DNA of 7,050 nucleotides from contig JADGDA010000131.1 in NCBI GenBank assembly GCA_015228695.1, forward strand, positions 1 to 7,050, written 5' to 3'. Position 1 is the first letter of the stretch. Each line of letters opens with the position of its first letter. This document shows positions 1 through 6,565 of this stretch, one piece after another. Position numbers and translations under genes: made by a program. Source of the stretch: Alphaproteobacteria bacterium. GTDB lineage: Bacteria; Pseudomonadota; Alphaproteobacteria; Rhodospirillales; Rhodospirillaceae. The notes beneath the pieces are model-generated. The model was not told the DNA's origin. It did not search any database and worked only from the letters and a program-made list of their open reading frames with translations.

Positions 1-304
1 CGGCCTCGGCCTCAATCCCTCTCCCGACGGGCAGAACATCCGGGTTCCCATCCCCCCCCTCAGCGAGGAGCGCCGCACCGAGCTGACCAAGATCGCGAGC
101 AAGTACTCCGAGCAGGCGCGGGTATCGGTGCGCAACGTGCGCCGCGACGGCATGGAGACGCTGAAACGCCTGGAAAAGGACGGCGTGATCAACCAGGATC
201 AGCACCGCCAGTACACCGCCGAGATTCAAACCCTCACGGACGAACACACCAAGCGCATCGACGAGGCCCTGGCGGCCAAGGAAAAGGAGATCATGCAGGT
301 CTGA
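1..304 (+). CDS. frr: Ribosome recycling factor, 3' part (5' end cut by window edge)
   Basis: Ribosome recycling factor works in the cytoplasm with EF-G to split the post-termination ribosome so its subunits can be reused. The reading frame starts at base 2 and runs 100 codons to TGA 302-304. The family motif GLGLNPSPDGQNIRVPIPPL is followed by SEERRTELTK and then EQARVSVRNVRRDG, the strongly conserved VRNxRRD segment of the long helical domain. The C-terminus ends AAKEKEIMQV, very like other RRFs (E. coli ends in MQF). RRF is usually about 185 residues, so a little over half is visible and the start lies upstream, where pyrH is the usual neighbour. The stop codon shares its last base with the uppS start. 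The frame contains a run of eight C at 52-59 inside the IPPL codons without disrupting it. Identification is from direct motif recognition and is very secure. Confidence 0.97.
   Translation, partial: GLGLNPSPDGQNIRVPIPPLSEERRTELTKIASKYSEQARVSVRNVRRDGMETLKRLEKDGVINQDQHRQYTAEIQTLTDEHTKRIDEALAAKEKEIMQV
284..289 (+). promoter_or_regulatory. Possible ribosome binding site for uppS inside the end of frr
   Basis: The sequence AAGGAG lies 14 bases before the uppS ATG at 304, which is longer than ideal spacing. A weaker AGG at 297-299 is closer. With the one-base overlap of stop and start (TGATG), uppS translation is probably coupled to frr. This role is inferred. Confidence 0.4.
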
Positions 305-1041
305 TGGTGGATTTTCGTCCGATACCCCTGCATCCCCGCTCGCCCCCGGTCCATGTCGCGATCATCATGGATGGAAACGGCCGCTGGGCGAAGGCGCGGG
401 GCCTGCCCAGGGCAGCGGGGCACCGGCGGGGCGCGGAGTCCGTGCGGGTGGTCATCCGCGCCGCCGCGGACATGGGAGTCCGTTATCTTACCCTGTTCGG
501 CTTTTCCTCGGAAAACTGGCGCCGTCCATCCGGCGAGGTGAACGACCTCATGGGCCTCTTGCGTCTTTACCTGCGCAATGAGGTCGGGGAGTTGCACCGG
601 AACGGGGTGCGCCTGCGGATCATCGGCGACCGCGAGCGTCTTCCCCAGGACATCGCCTCCCTGGTGGAGGAGGCCGAGCGGCTGACCGGTTCCAACGTCG
701 GCTTGACGGTGACCGTGGCTTTGAGCTACGGCGGCAGGCAGGAACTCGTCCGCGCCGCCCGTCTCCTCGCCGAGGAGGCCGCCGCCGGCCGCCTCCGCCC
801 CGAGGAGATCGACGAGCGGGCGCTGGTGGAGCGCCTGTTCACCGCCGACATGCCCGATCCCGATCTTTTGATCCGTACCAGCGGCGAGAAGCGGATCAGC
901 AACTTCCTGCTCTGGCAGTCGGCCTATACCGAATTGGTGTTTACCGAGACCCTGTGGCCCGATTTCGACCGTACCGATCTGGAAGCGGCCCTGGGGGAGT
1001 TTCACCTTCGCGAACGGCGCTACGGCGCGGTTTCCTCCTGA
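304..1041 (+). CDS. uppS: Isoprenyl transferase / undecaprenyl diphosphate synthase (cis-prenyltransferase)
   Basis: UppS condenses eight isopentenyl diphosphates onto farnesyl diphosphate to make C55 undecaprenyl diphosphate, the lipid carrier for peptidoglycan and surface polysaccharides. It is a cytosolic, membrane-associated, Mg-dependent homodimer. The 245-residue protein has every family signature: AIIMDGNGRWA at 19-29 with the catalytic Asp at D23, GHRRG at 39-43 with the conserved His H40, FSSENW at 67-72, and the diphosphate-binding block RTSGEKRISNFLLWQ at 191-205. This is followed by a conserved LWPDFD at 217-222. The length is close to E. coli UppS (253). Ser193 replaces the Gly of the E. 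coli RTGGE motif, which is common in the family. The ATG at 304 overlaps the frr stop and leaves a normal 16-residue lead before the first core strand. Product chain length (C55 rather than another length) is inferred from context, since this is the only such gene seen here. Confidence 0.97.
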   Translation: MVDFRPIPLHPRSPPVHVAIIMDGNGRWAKARGLPRAAGHRRGAESVRVVIRAAADMGVRYLTLFGFSSENWRRPSGEVNDLMGLLRLYLRNEVGELHRNGVRLRIIGDRERLPQDIASLVEEAERLTGSNVGLTVTVALSYGGRQELVRAARLLAEEAAAGRLRPEEIDERALVERLFTADMPDPDLLIRTSGEKRISNFLLWQSAYTELVFTETLWPDFDRTDLEAALGEFHLRERRYGAVSS

Positions 1042-1049
1042 GACGCCGC

Positions 1050-1862
1050 GTGTTCGCGACCCGGCTCATTTCCGCTTCGATCCTTCTGCCTCCGGTGGTG
1101 GCGGCCGTGTATTTCGGCTCCCCCTGGTTCGACCTCATGATCGCCGTGTTCGTCGTCCTCATGACCTGGGAATGGGAGACCATCTGCGCCGGGAGATTCA
1201 GCGCGGCGGGGGCGGTTCTCGCCCTGTCGGCAGCGGCGGCGGTTCTGTGGGTCCCTCATCATCCTCTCGTCGGCTTGGCGATCGCCGCCGCCGGAGGGGG
1301 AGGGGCGTTCATCGTGGCCCTGGCGCAGTGGACTCCTTCCCCAGAGCGGGGGATGGGGAGGCTGCGGTCGGCCCTGTGGCTGGCCTGCGGGTCCCCCTAT
1401 GCGGCGGCGCCGGCCCTGGCTTTGGTGTGGCTGCGGGCCTCCTCCGGGCTGGGGACGGTGTTGTGGCTGTTCGGGGTGGTGTGGGCGACGGACATTGGCG
1501 CCTATCTGGTCGGGCGCGGCCTGGGCGGTCCGTTGCTGGCGCCGCGCATCAGTCCGAAGAAGACTTGGTCGGGCGCGGTCGGCGGACTCCTTTCGGCCAT
1601 GGCGGTGGGAGCGGCGGCGGCGGCCCTCGGGTTCGGGGAATGGATGCCGCTGATTGCCCTCAGCGCGGCTGCTTCGGTGGTGTCGCAGGTCGGTGATCTC
1701 GGAGAGTCGGCGCTGAAGCGGCGGTTCGGAGTGAAGGACTCCGGAAAGGTCATCCCCGGACACGGAGGCGTTCTGGATCGTGTCGACGGCTTGGTGCCGA
1801 CAGCGCCCCTGATCGCCCTTCTGGCAATGGCCCATGAGGGGGAGATTGGGGTGTGGGGGTGA
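1050..1862 (+). CDS. cdsA: Phosphatidate cytidylyltransferase (CDP-diacylglycerol synthase)
   Basis: CdsA joins phosphatidic acid and CTP to make CDP-diacylglycerol, the precursor of all major phospholipids, at the inner membrane. The full CdsA signature lies at residues 220-246 (bases 1707-1787): S-x-L-K-R, then KDSGKVIPGHGGVLDRVD, matching the S-x(2)-K-R-x(4)-K-D...HGG-x(2)-D-R-x-D pattern. Upstream are TDIGAYLVGR (about 147-156) and SPKKTWSG (168-175), both typical of the family. The rest is a string of hydrophobic Ala/Leu/Val/Gly segments consistent with a polytopic membrane protein. I chose GTG 1050, giving 270 residues (E. coli has 285), because the protein then begins MFATRLISASILLPPV, the usual N-terminus leading straight into the first membrane helix. 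An in-frame ATG at 954 would add 32 Arg/Pro/Gly-rich residues overlapping uppS and does not look like CdsA. No good Shine-Dalgarno precedes 1050, so coupling to uppS translation is likely. Confidence 0.94.
   Translation: MFATRLISASILLPPVVAAVYFGSPWFDLMIAVFVVLMTWEWETICAGRFSAAGAVLALSAAAAVLWVPHHPLVGLAIAAAGGGGAFIVALAQWTPSPERGMGRLRSALWLACGSPYAAAPALALVWLRASSGLGTVLWLFGVVWATDIGAYLVGRGLGGPLLAPRISPKKTWSGAVGGLLSAMAVGAAAAALGFGEWMPLIALSAAASVVSQVGDLGESALKRRFGVKDSGKVIPGHGGVLDRVDGLVPTAPLIALLAMAHEGEIGVWG
1855..1859 (+). promoter_or_regulatory. Ribosome binding site supporting the GTG 1867 start of dxr
   Basis: A GGGGG tract followed by TGA lies 7 bases before GTG 1867, at good Shine-Dalgarno spacing. It overlaps the last codons of cdsA, favours the GTG over the upstream ATG at 1834, and suggests coupled translation. 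Confidence 0.5.
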
Positions 1863-1866
1863 TATT

Positions 1867-3030
1867 GTGCGCTCAGTGACGATATTGGGATCGACGGGTT
1901 CGATCGGCCGCAGCACCGTGGACCTTCTGCTCCGCAACCCGGACCGGTTCCGGGTCGAGGCGCTGACCGGCAACGCCAACGTGTCCCTGCTGGCCGAGCA
2001 GGCCCGCCTGCTGCGGCCCAAAATGGTCGCGGTGGCCGACGAGAAGAGCCACAAGCCCCTGGTGGAAGCCATGGCCGGCACCGGAATCCTGGTGGCCTCC
2101 GGCGCGGCGGCCCTGGTCGAGGCGGCGGAGCGTCCGGCCGACTGGGTGATGGCCTCGATCGTCGGGGCGGCGGGGCTGGAGCCGACCCTGGCGGCAATCC
2201 GCCGGGGATGCGTGGTCGGGCTCGCCAACAAGGAAACCCTGGTCTGTGCCGGGGATCTGGTCATGGGCGAGGTGGCGCGGTGCGGCACCACCCTTCTGCC
2301 GGTCGATTCCGAGCACAGCGCCATTTTCCAGGTGTTCGACTTCGATCAGATCGACAAGGTCGAGAAGATCATCCTGACGGCCTCCGGGGGACCGTTCCGT
2401 GGCCGCGACCGCGCCGCGATGGCGTCCGTCACCCCGGCCGAGGCCGTGGCCCATCCGAACTGGAGCATGGGGGCCAAGATTTCCGTGGACTCGGCCACCA
2501 TGATGAACAAGGGCCTGGAATTGATCGAGGCCCACCACCTGTTCCGGCTCCCCGAGGACCGCATCGACATCCTCGTGCATCCCCAATCGGTGATCCATAG
2601 CATGGTCGCCCATGTGGACGGGTCGGTGCTGGCCCAGTTGGGATCGCCGGACATGCGCACCCCGATCGCCTTCGCCCTCGGCTGGCCGACGCGGATGCCC
2701 GCGCCCGCGCCCCGGCTCGATCTGGCGGCGATCGGGAGTCTGACCTTCGAGGCGCCCGATCCGGTGCGATTCCCCGCCCTGCGCCTCGCGCGGGAAGCCT
2801 TGCAAAGAGGGGGGGCGGCTCCTACTATCCTCAATGCCGCCAACGAGGTCGCGGTCCAGAGATTCCTGTCGTCCGAAATCGGTTTCCTTGAAATCGCGGA
2901 TGTGGTCGAGAGAACGCTGGACGTCATGCCCGCCCGGACGATCGACACCCTGGAGGATGTTCTGGACGTGGATGCGATGGCCCGGCGCGTGGCCGCTGGT
3001 CAGAAACCGGCGAACCGCCCGGCCCGGTAG
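1867..3030 (+). CDS. dxr: 1-deoxy-D-xylulose 5-phosphate reductoisomerase
   Basis: DXR converts 1-deoxy-D-xylulose 5-phosphate to 2-C-methyl-D-erythritol 4-phosphate with NADPH and a divalent metal. It is the committed step of the MEP isoprenoid pathway and the target of fosmidomycin. With the GTG start the protein has 387 residues (E. coli 398). The NADPH-binding GSTGSIG is at 8-14, ANKE at 120-123, the metal-binding acidic pair in VDSEH at D147/E149, HPNW at 196-199 (active-site loop), NKGLELIEA at 214-222, VHPQSVIHSMV at 237-247 and PDMR at 261-264. NAANEVAV at 323-330 begins the C-terminal helical domain. Starting at GTG 1867 gives MRSVTILGSTGSIG, the normal family N-terminus. An in-frame ATG at 1834 would add 11 residues overlapping cdsA and is less likely. 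The gene starts 4 bases after the cdsA stop. Its product feeds the isoprenoid pool used by UppS. All key residues are present. Confidence 0.97.
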   Translation: MRSVTILGSTGSIGRSTVDLLLRNPDRFRVEALTGNANVSLLAEQARLLRPKMVAVADEKSHKPLVEAMAGTGILVASGAAALVEAAERPADWVMASIVGAAGLEPTLAAIRRGCVVGLANKETLVCAGDLVMGEVARCGTTLLPVDSEHSAIFQVFDFDQIDKVEKIILTASGGPFRGRDRAAMASVTPAEAVAHPNWSMGAKISVDSATMMNKGLELIEAHHLFRLPEDRIDILVHPQSVIHSMVAHVDGSVLAQLGSPDMRTPIAFALGWPTRMPAPAPRLDLAAIGSLTFEAPDPVRFPALRLAREALQRGGAAPTILNAANEVAVQRFLSSEIGFLEIADVVERTLDVMPARTIDTLEDVLDVDAMARRVAAGQKPANRPAR

Positions 3031-3077
3031 ACGGCCCGGAAAATGATCGGCCTCACGGTTAAGGAAATACGTGGTCA
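3031..3077 (+). other. Intergenic gap between dxr and rseP, with no terminator or clear promoter
   Basis: This 47-base gap is the longest non-coding stretch in the window. It shows no GC-rich hairpin followed by a T-run and no convincing -35/-10 pair. CGGCCCGG occurs twice, at 3020-3027 (end of dxr) and 3032-3039, which is probably chance in GC-rich DNA. AAGGAAA at 3061-3067 is the likely rseP ribosome binding site, though 10-12 bases from the ATG is slightly long. An in-frame TAA at 3060-3062 rules out a longer rseP N-terminus. Confidence 0.6.
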
Positions 3078-4226
3078 ATGGATTATCTCGCCAATTTTCG
3101 GGACTACGTTCTCTACTTCCTGATCGTCCTCTCGGTCGTCGTCTTTGTTCACGAGATGGGACATTTTCTGGTCGCCCGCTTCAATGGGGTGCGGGTCGAT
3201 GTGTTCTCTATCGGGTTTGGCCACGAGTTGTTCGGGTTCAACGACCGCAGGGGAACCCGGTGGAAATTCAGCCTGATCCCCCTCGGCGGCTATGTGAAGA
3301 TGTTCGGCGACGCGGACGCGAGTAGCGCCAGACCCGACACCTCCGAGGACGCGCCTCCGATGACGGAGGAGGAGAGGGCCGTTTCCTACCACCACAAGCG
3401 CCTTGGTCAGCGCGCGGCCATCATCGTCGCCGGGCCGCTTTCCAATTTCGTGTTCGGAATCCTGGTCTTCGCGCTGATGTTCATGACCGTGGGTCAGCCG
3501 GTCACGCCCTCGGTGGTGGGACAGGTGACGCCGGGAAGCGCGGCGGAGAGCGCCGGGGTTCTCTCCGGGGACAAGATTCTCTCGATCGACGGGACGGCGA
3601 CTCCCCGTTTTTCCGATGTCCAGCGACTCGTGCAGCTTTCCTCGGGCGCCCCCCTTCATGTCCTCCTTTCCCGCCAGGGGCGCGAGGTCGAGGTTTCCGT
3701 GACGCCCCGGTTCACCGAGGTGACGGATAATTTCGGCAACGTCCGCCGGGTTCCCCTGCTCGGCATCAGCGTCAGCCGCGCGGAGGAGGAACTGGTGCGC
3801 CACGGTCCCTCGTCCGCGGTGGAGGAGGCGTTCCGGCAGACCTACAACGTGGTCAGCGGGACCTTCGTCACCGTGGGCCAGATGATCGCCGGCACCCGTT
3901 CCACCGAGGACCTGGGGGGGCCTCTGCGCATTGCCCAGGTTTCGGGGCAGGCGGCCAAGGGGGGGTGGGAAAGCCTGGTGATGTTCACCGCTTTTCTCTC
4001 GATCAACCTTGGACTGATCAACCTGTTCCCGATCCCCCTTCTGGATGGCGGGCACCTGCTGTTTCATGCCATCGAGGCGGTTCTGAGGCGGCCCCTGACG
4101 GAACGGGCGCAAGAATTCGGGTTGCGGGTCGGACTCGTTCTGGTCCTGGGACTGATGGTATTTTCCACATGGAACGATTTGGTTCAGTTGAAAATCTGGG
4201 ATTTTTTCATTAGTCTCATCCCGTGA
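3078..4226 (+). CDS. rseP: RseP/MmpA-family intramembrane zinc metalloprotease (site-2 protease, single PDZ domain)
   Basis: This is an inner-membrane M50 protease that cuts substrates within the membrane after a first cleavage on the periplasmic side. E. coli RseP cuts the anti-sigma factor RseA and remnant signal peptides; the Caulobacter relative MmpA clears a PodJ fragment. The zinc motif HEMGH is at residues 25-29 (bases 3150-3164) in the first membrane helix, with E26 as the catalytic base. The third zinc ligand is in NLFPIPLLDGGH, D323. Membrane segments are predicted by eye at about 11-33, 113-138, 298-318 and 350-365. One PDZ domain is visible at about 145-210, with PGSAAESAGVLSGDKILSIDG typical of its carboxylate-binding and following region. 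At 382 residues it is shorter than E. coli RseP (about 450, two PDZ domains), matching the alphaproteobacterial form. The ATG is fixed by an in-frame stop at 3060. The actual substrate here cannot be read from this window. Confidence 0.95.
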   Translation: MDYLANFRDYVLYFLIVLSVVVFVHEMGHFLVARFNGVRVDVFSIGFGHELFGFNDRRGTRWKFSLIPLGGYVKMFGDADASSARPDTSEDAPPMTEEERAVSYHHKRLGQRAAIIVAGPLSNFVFGILVFALMFMTVGQPVTPSVVGQVTPGSAAESAGVLSGDKILSIDGTATPRFSDVQRLVQLSSGAPLHVLLSRQGREVEVSVTPRFTEVTDNFGNVRRVPLLGISVSRAEEELVRHGPSSAVEEAFRQTYNVVSGTFVTVGQMIAGTRSTEDLGGPLRIAQVSGQAAKGGWESLVMFTAFLSINLGLINLFPIPLLDGGHLLFHAIEAVLRRPLTERAQEFGLRVGLVLVLGLMVFSTWNDLVQLKIWDFFISLIP

Positions 4227-4242
4227 TTCTGCTGCGGTCTGG

Positions 4243-6564
4243 ATGGATTGGAAGTTGTCCTTGAGTTTCGGGGGGGCGTTGGTTCGGTTTTTCCGTCCGC
4301 TGGCGGGTGGCGCTCTTGCCGCCGCGGTGCTCTTGTGCCCGCTCCCCGTCTGGGCGCAGTCGGGCGGGGGGGCGATCGGGCGGATCCTCATCGAGGGCAA
4401 CAAGCGGATCGAGCCGGAGACGGTGCGTTCCTACATGTCGATCCAGGAAGGGGACTCGTTCGATCCCGACCGGGTCGACCGCTCCCTGAAAAGCCTGTTC
4501 GCGACGGGCCTGTTCGCCGACGTGGTCCTGAACCGCGAGGGCGACGCCCTGGTGGTCAAGGTGGTGGAAAACCCCATCATCAACCGCATCGCCTTCGAGG
4601 GAAACCATCAGGTCAAGGACGACGCCCTGAACGCGGAGATTCAGCTCCGGCCGCGAGTGGTCTACACCCGGACCAAGGTGCAGACCGACGTCTCCCGGAT
4701 CATCGAGATTTACCGGCGCCAGGGCCGGTTCGCGGTGACGGTCGAGCCCAAGATCATTCAGCGCGAGCAGAACCGTGTTGATCTCGTCTTCGAGATCAAC
4801 GAGGGACCGCCGACCTACGTCCGCAGGATCAATTTCGTCGGCAACAAACAGTACGACGATTCCTCGCTGCGCGAGGTCATCGCGACGAAGGAGGAGCGTT
4901 GGTACCGGTTCCTGTCCCCCAACGACACCTATGACCCGGACCGGCTGACCTTCGACCGTGAGTTGCTGCGCCGCTACTACCTGAAGCACGGTTACGCGGA
5001 TTTCCGCGTGGTTTCGGCGGTGGCGGAACTCAGCGCGGATCGGGAGGCTTTCTTCGTCACCTTCACGATCGACGAGGGGCAGCGCTACCGCTATGGGGAC
5101 ATCACGGTGGAGGCCCATCTCCCGGAACTCAATCCCAAGGACCTGGGCGGCGAGGTGGTGACGGAAAAGGGCCGTTGGTACAACGCCGACGAGGTCGAGA
5201 AGACCATTCAGAACCTGACCGACGCCGCCGGACGGAGGGGGTATGCGTTCGTCGATGTGCGCCCCCGGGTCAACCGGAACCGGGAAAAGCGGATCATCGA
5301 CCTTGGGTTCGACATTCAGGAAGGCCCCCGGGTCTACGTCGAACGGGTCGAGATCACCGGAAACGTCCGGACGCTGGACAAGGTCATCCGCAGGGAAATC
5401 AGTCTGGTGGAGGGCGACGCCTTCAACACGGCGAAGCTCCGCCTTTCCCGCAAGAACATCGAGGACCTGAACTTCTTCGGGAAGGTCGAGGTCAACAATG
5501 TTCCCTCCGAGACCGCCCCGGACCGCACCGTGATCAAGGTCAACGTCGAGGAAAAATCCACGGGTGAGCTTTCGTTCGGCGTCGGTTGGTCCACGACGAG
5601 CGGGGCCATGTTCGAGGTCGGCGTCCGCGAACGCAACCTTCTCGGCCGAGGTCAGGACCTCAAGATTTCCGGAACCGTCGGTCAGCGCCGCAGCCAGGCG
5701 GAACTCAGCTTCACCGAGCCCTATTTCCTCGGCCGCGCCTTGTCGGCGGGGGTGGATTTCTTTGCCATCCAGAAGAATCTGCAAAAGGAAAGTTCCTACG
5801 ATTCCAGCACCATCGGCGGCGACACCCGTTTCGGATTCGACTACAACGAGGATTGGCGTCAGGCGGTCAGCTACACCCTGAAACGCGACAAGATCGAGAA
5901 TGTCCAGGCGACGGCTTCGACCTTCGTCAAAGAGCAGGCGGGGACCACCACGACCTCGGCTCTTGGGCAGACCCTGACCTACGACAAGCGCGACAGCCGG
6001 CTTGAGCCGACCGAGGGCTATGTCGTCCGTCTGAGCAACGATTTTGCCGGGTTGGGGGGATCGGAACGCTTCTTCAGGACCGGGTTGGGCGCGGCCCAGT
6101 ACATTCCTCTGGGCGAGCAATGGATTCTCAAGGTCAGCGGCGATTTCGGGTACGTGTTCGGAGTCGGCCGGGACGTGCGGATCAACAACCGTTACTTCCT
6201 CGGCGGCGACAGCCTGCGCGGCTTCGCGTCCGCCGGCGTCGCTCCGCGCGACAAGGTGACCAAGGACGCCCTGGGCGGCAACTGGATCGCCAGCGGCACG
6301 ACCCAATTGGATTTCCCCCTTGGGCTGCCGGCGGAACTCGGGCTGACCGGAAAAGTCTTCGCCGATGCTGGCAGCATCGGTTCTCCCGACAAGGTGGATG
6401 CGAGTCTGATGGACATCTCCCATAAACTCCGCGCTTCCATCGGGACGGGGCTGACCTGGAAGTCGCCGATGGGGCCGATCAGCATTGACCTGGGCCTGCC
6501 GATCATGAAAGAAAGCTTCGACGAGAAGGAGCTTTTCCGCTTTAACTTCGGGACGAGGTTCTGA
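4243..6564 (+). CDS. bamA: Outer membrane protein assembly factor BamA (Omp85 family)
   Basis: BamA is the core of the BAM complex, which folds and inserts beta-barrel proteins into the outer membrane. The 773-residue precursor (E. coli 810) starts with a Sec signal peptide: basic n-region, hydrophobic stretch at about 21-34, and likely cleavage after VWA38. Five POTRA domains follow at roughly 46-111, 112-188, 191-279, 282-362 and 365-437. Each opens with a strand such as RILIEGNKRI, NRIAFEGNHQV, RRINFVGNKQY or VERVEITGNVRTL. The 16-stranded barrel spans about 440-773. The family loop-6 motif appears as LRGF at 658-661 within FLGGDSLRGF, and the C-terminus FRFNFGTRF ends in the aromatic Phe expected of a barrel beta-signal. 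Cys32 lies in the signal peptide but lacks a lipobox. ATG 4243 is 16 bases after the rseP stop, with only a weak ribosome binding site; no in-frame start lies just upstream. The skp gene follows after one base, fitting a joint outer-membrane protein delivery role. Confidence 0.97.
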   Translation: MDWKLSLSFGGALVRFFRPLAGGALAAAVLLCPLPVWAQSGGGAIGRILIEGNKRIEPETVRSYMSIQEGDSFDPDRVDRSLKSLFATGLFADVVLNREGDALVVKVVENPIINRIAFEGNHQVKDDALNAEIQLRPRVVYTRTKVQTDVSRIIEIYRRQGRFAVTVEPKIIQREQNRVDLVFEINEGPPTYVRRINFVGNKQYDDSSLREVIATKEERWYRFLSPNDTYDPDRLTFDRELLRRYYLKHGYADFRVVSAVAELSADREAFFVTFTIDEGQRYRYGDITVEAHLPELNPKDLGGEVVTEKGRWYNADEVEKTIQNLTDAAGRRGYAFVDVRPRVNRNREKRIIDLGFDIQEGPRVYVERVEITGNVRTLDKVIRREISLVEGDAFNTAKLRLSRKNIEDLNFFGKVEVNNVPSETAPDRTVIKVNVEEKSTGELSFGVGWSTTSGAMFEVGVRERNLLGRGQDLKISGTVGQRRSQAELSFTEPYFLGRALSAGVDFFAIQKNLQKESSYDSSTIGGDTRFGFDYNEDWRQAVSYTLKRDKIENVQATASTFVKEQAGTTTTSALGQTLTYDKRDSRLEPTEGYVVRLSNDFAGLGGSERFFRTGLGAAQYIPLGEQWILKVSGDFGYVFGVGRDVRINNRYFLGGDSLRGFASAGVAPRDKVTKDALGGNWIASGTTQLDFPLGLPAELGLTGKVFADAGSIGSPDKVDASLMDISHKLRASIGTGLTWKSPMGPISIDLGLPIMKESFDEKELFRFNFGTRF
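6555..6558 (+). promoter_or_regulatory. Ribosome binding site for skp inside the last bamA codons
   Basis: GAGG lies 7 bases before ATG 6566, at good Shine-Dalgarno spacing, and within the bamA end. It supports both the chosen skp start and tight translational linkage to bamA. Confidence 0.55.
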
Positions 6565-6565
6565 G

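Noticed and set aside
954..1049. A longer N-terminus for cdsA beginning at ATG 954
   Set aside because: The added residues are Arg/Gly/Pro/Ser-rich, encoded wholly within the uppS end, and unlike CdsA N-termini. GTG 1050 gives a normal start.
1020..2324. A 434-codon minus-strand open frame across cdsA and dxr, and similar ones at 1873-3078 and 3075-4403
   Set aside because: They lie entirely opposite well-identified genes, span gene boundaries, are rich in Arg, Pro, His and Gln, and show no family motif. They are shadows of the coding strand.
3020..3039. Repeated CGGCCCGG at the dxr end as a regulatory repeat or attachment site
   Set aside because: Two 8-base copies with no further structure, half within coding sequence, are expected by chance in such GC-rich DNA. 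No integrase or mobile element is nearby.
4243..4360. BamA N-terminus as a lipoprotein signal because of Cys32
   Set aside because: The residues before Cys32 are V-L-L, with Leu at -1, so there is no lipobox. VWA at 36-38 followed by Gln fits ordinary signal peptidase I cleavage.
4216..6423. A 735-codon open frame on the minus strand opposite bamA
   Set aside because: It mirrors bamA, whose motifs are unambiguous. In GC-rich DNA with strong third-position bias, long antisense open frames arise as shadows. The translation is low-complexity (rich in Leu, Asp, Gly, Val, Arg) with no recognisable domain.
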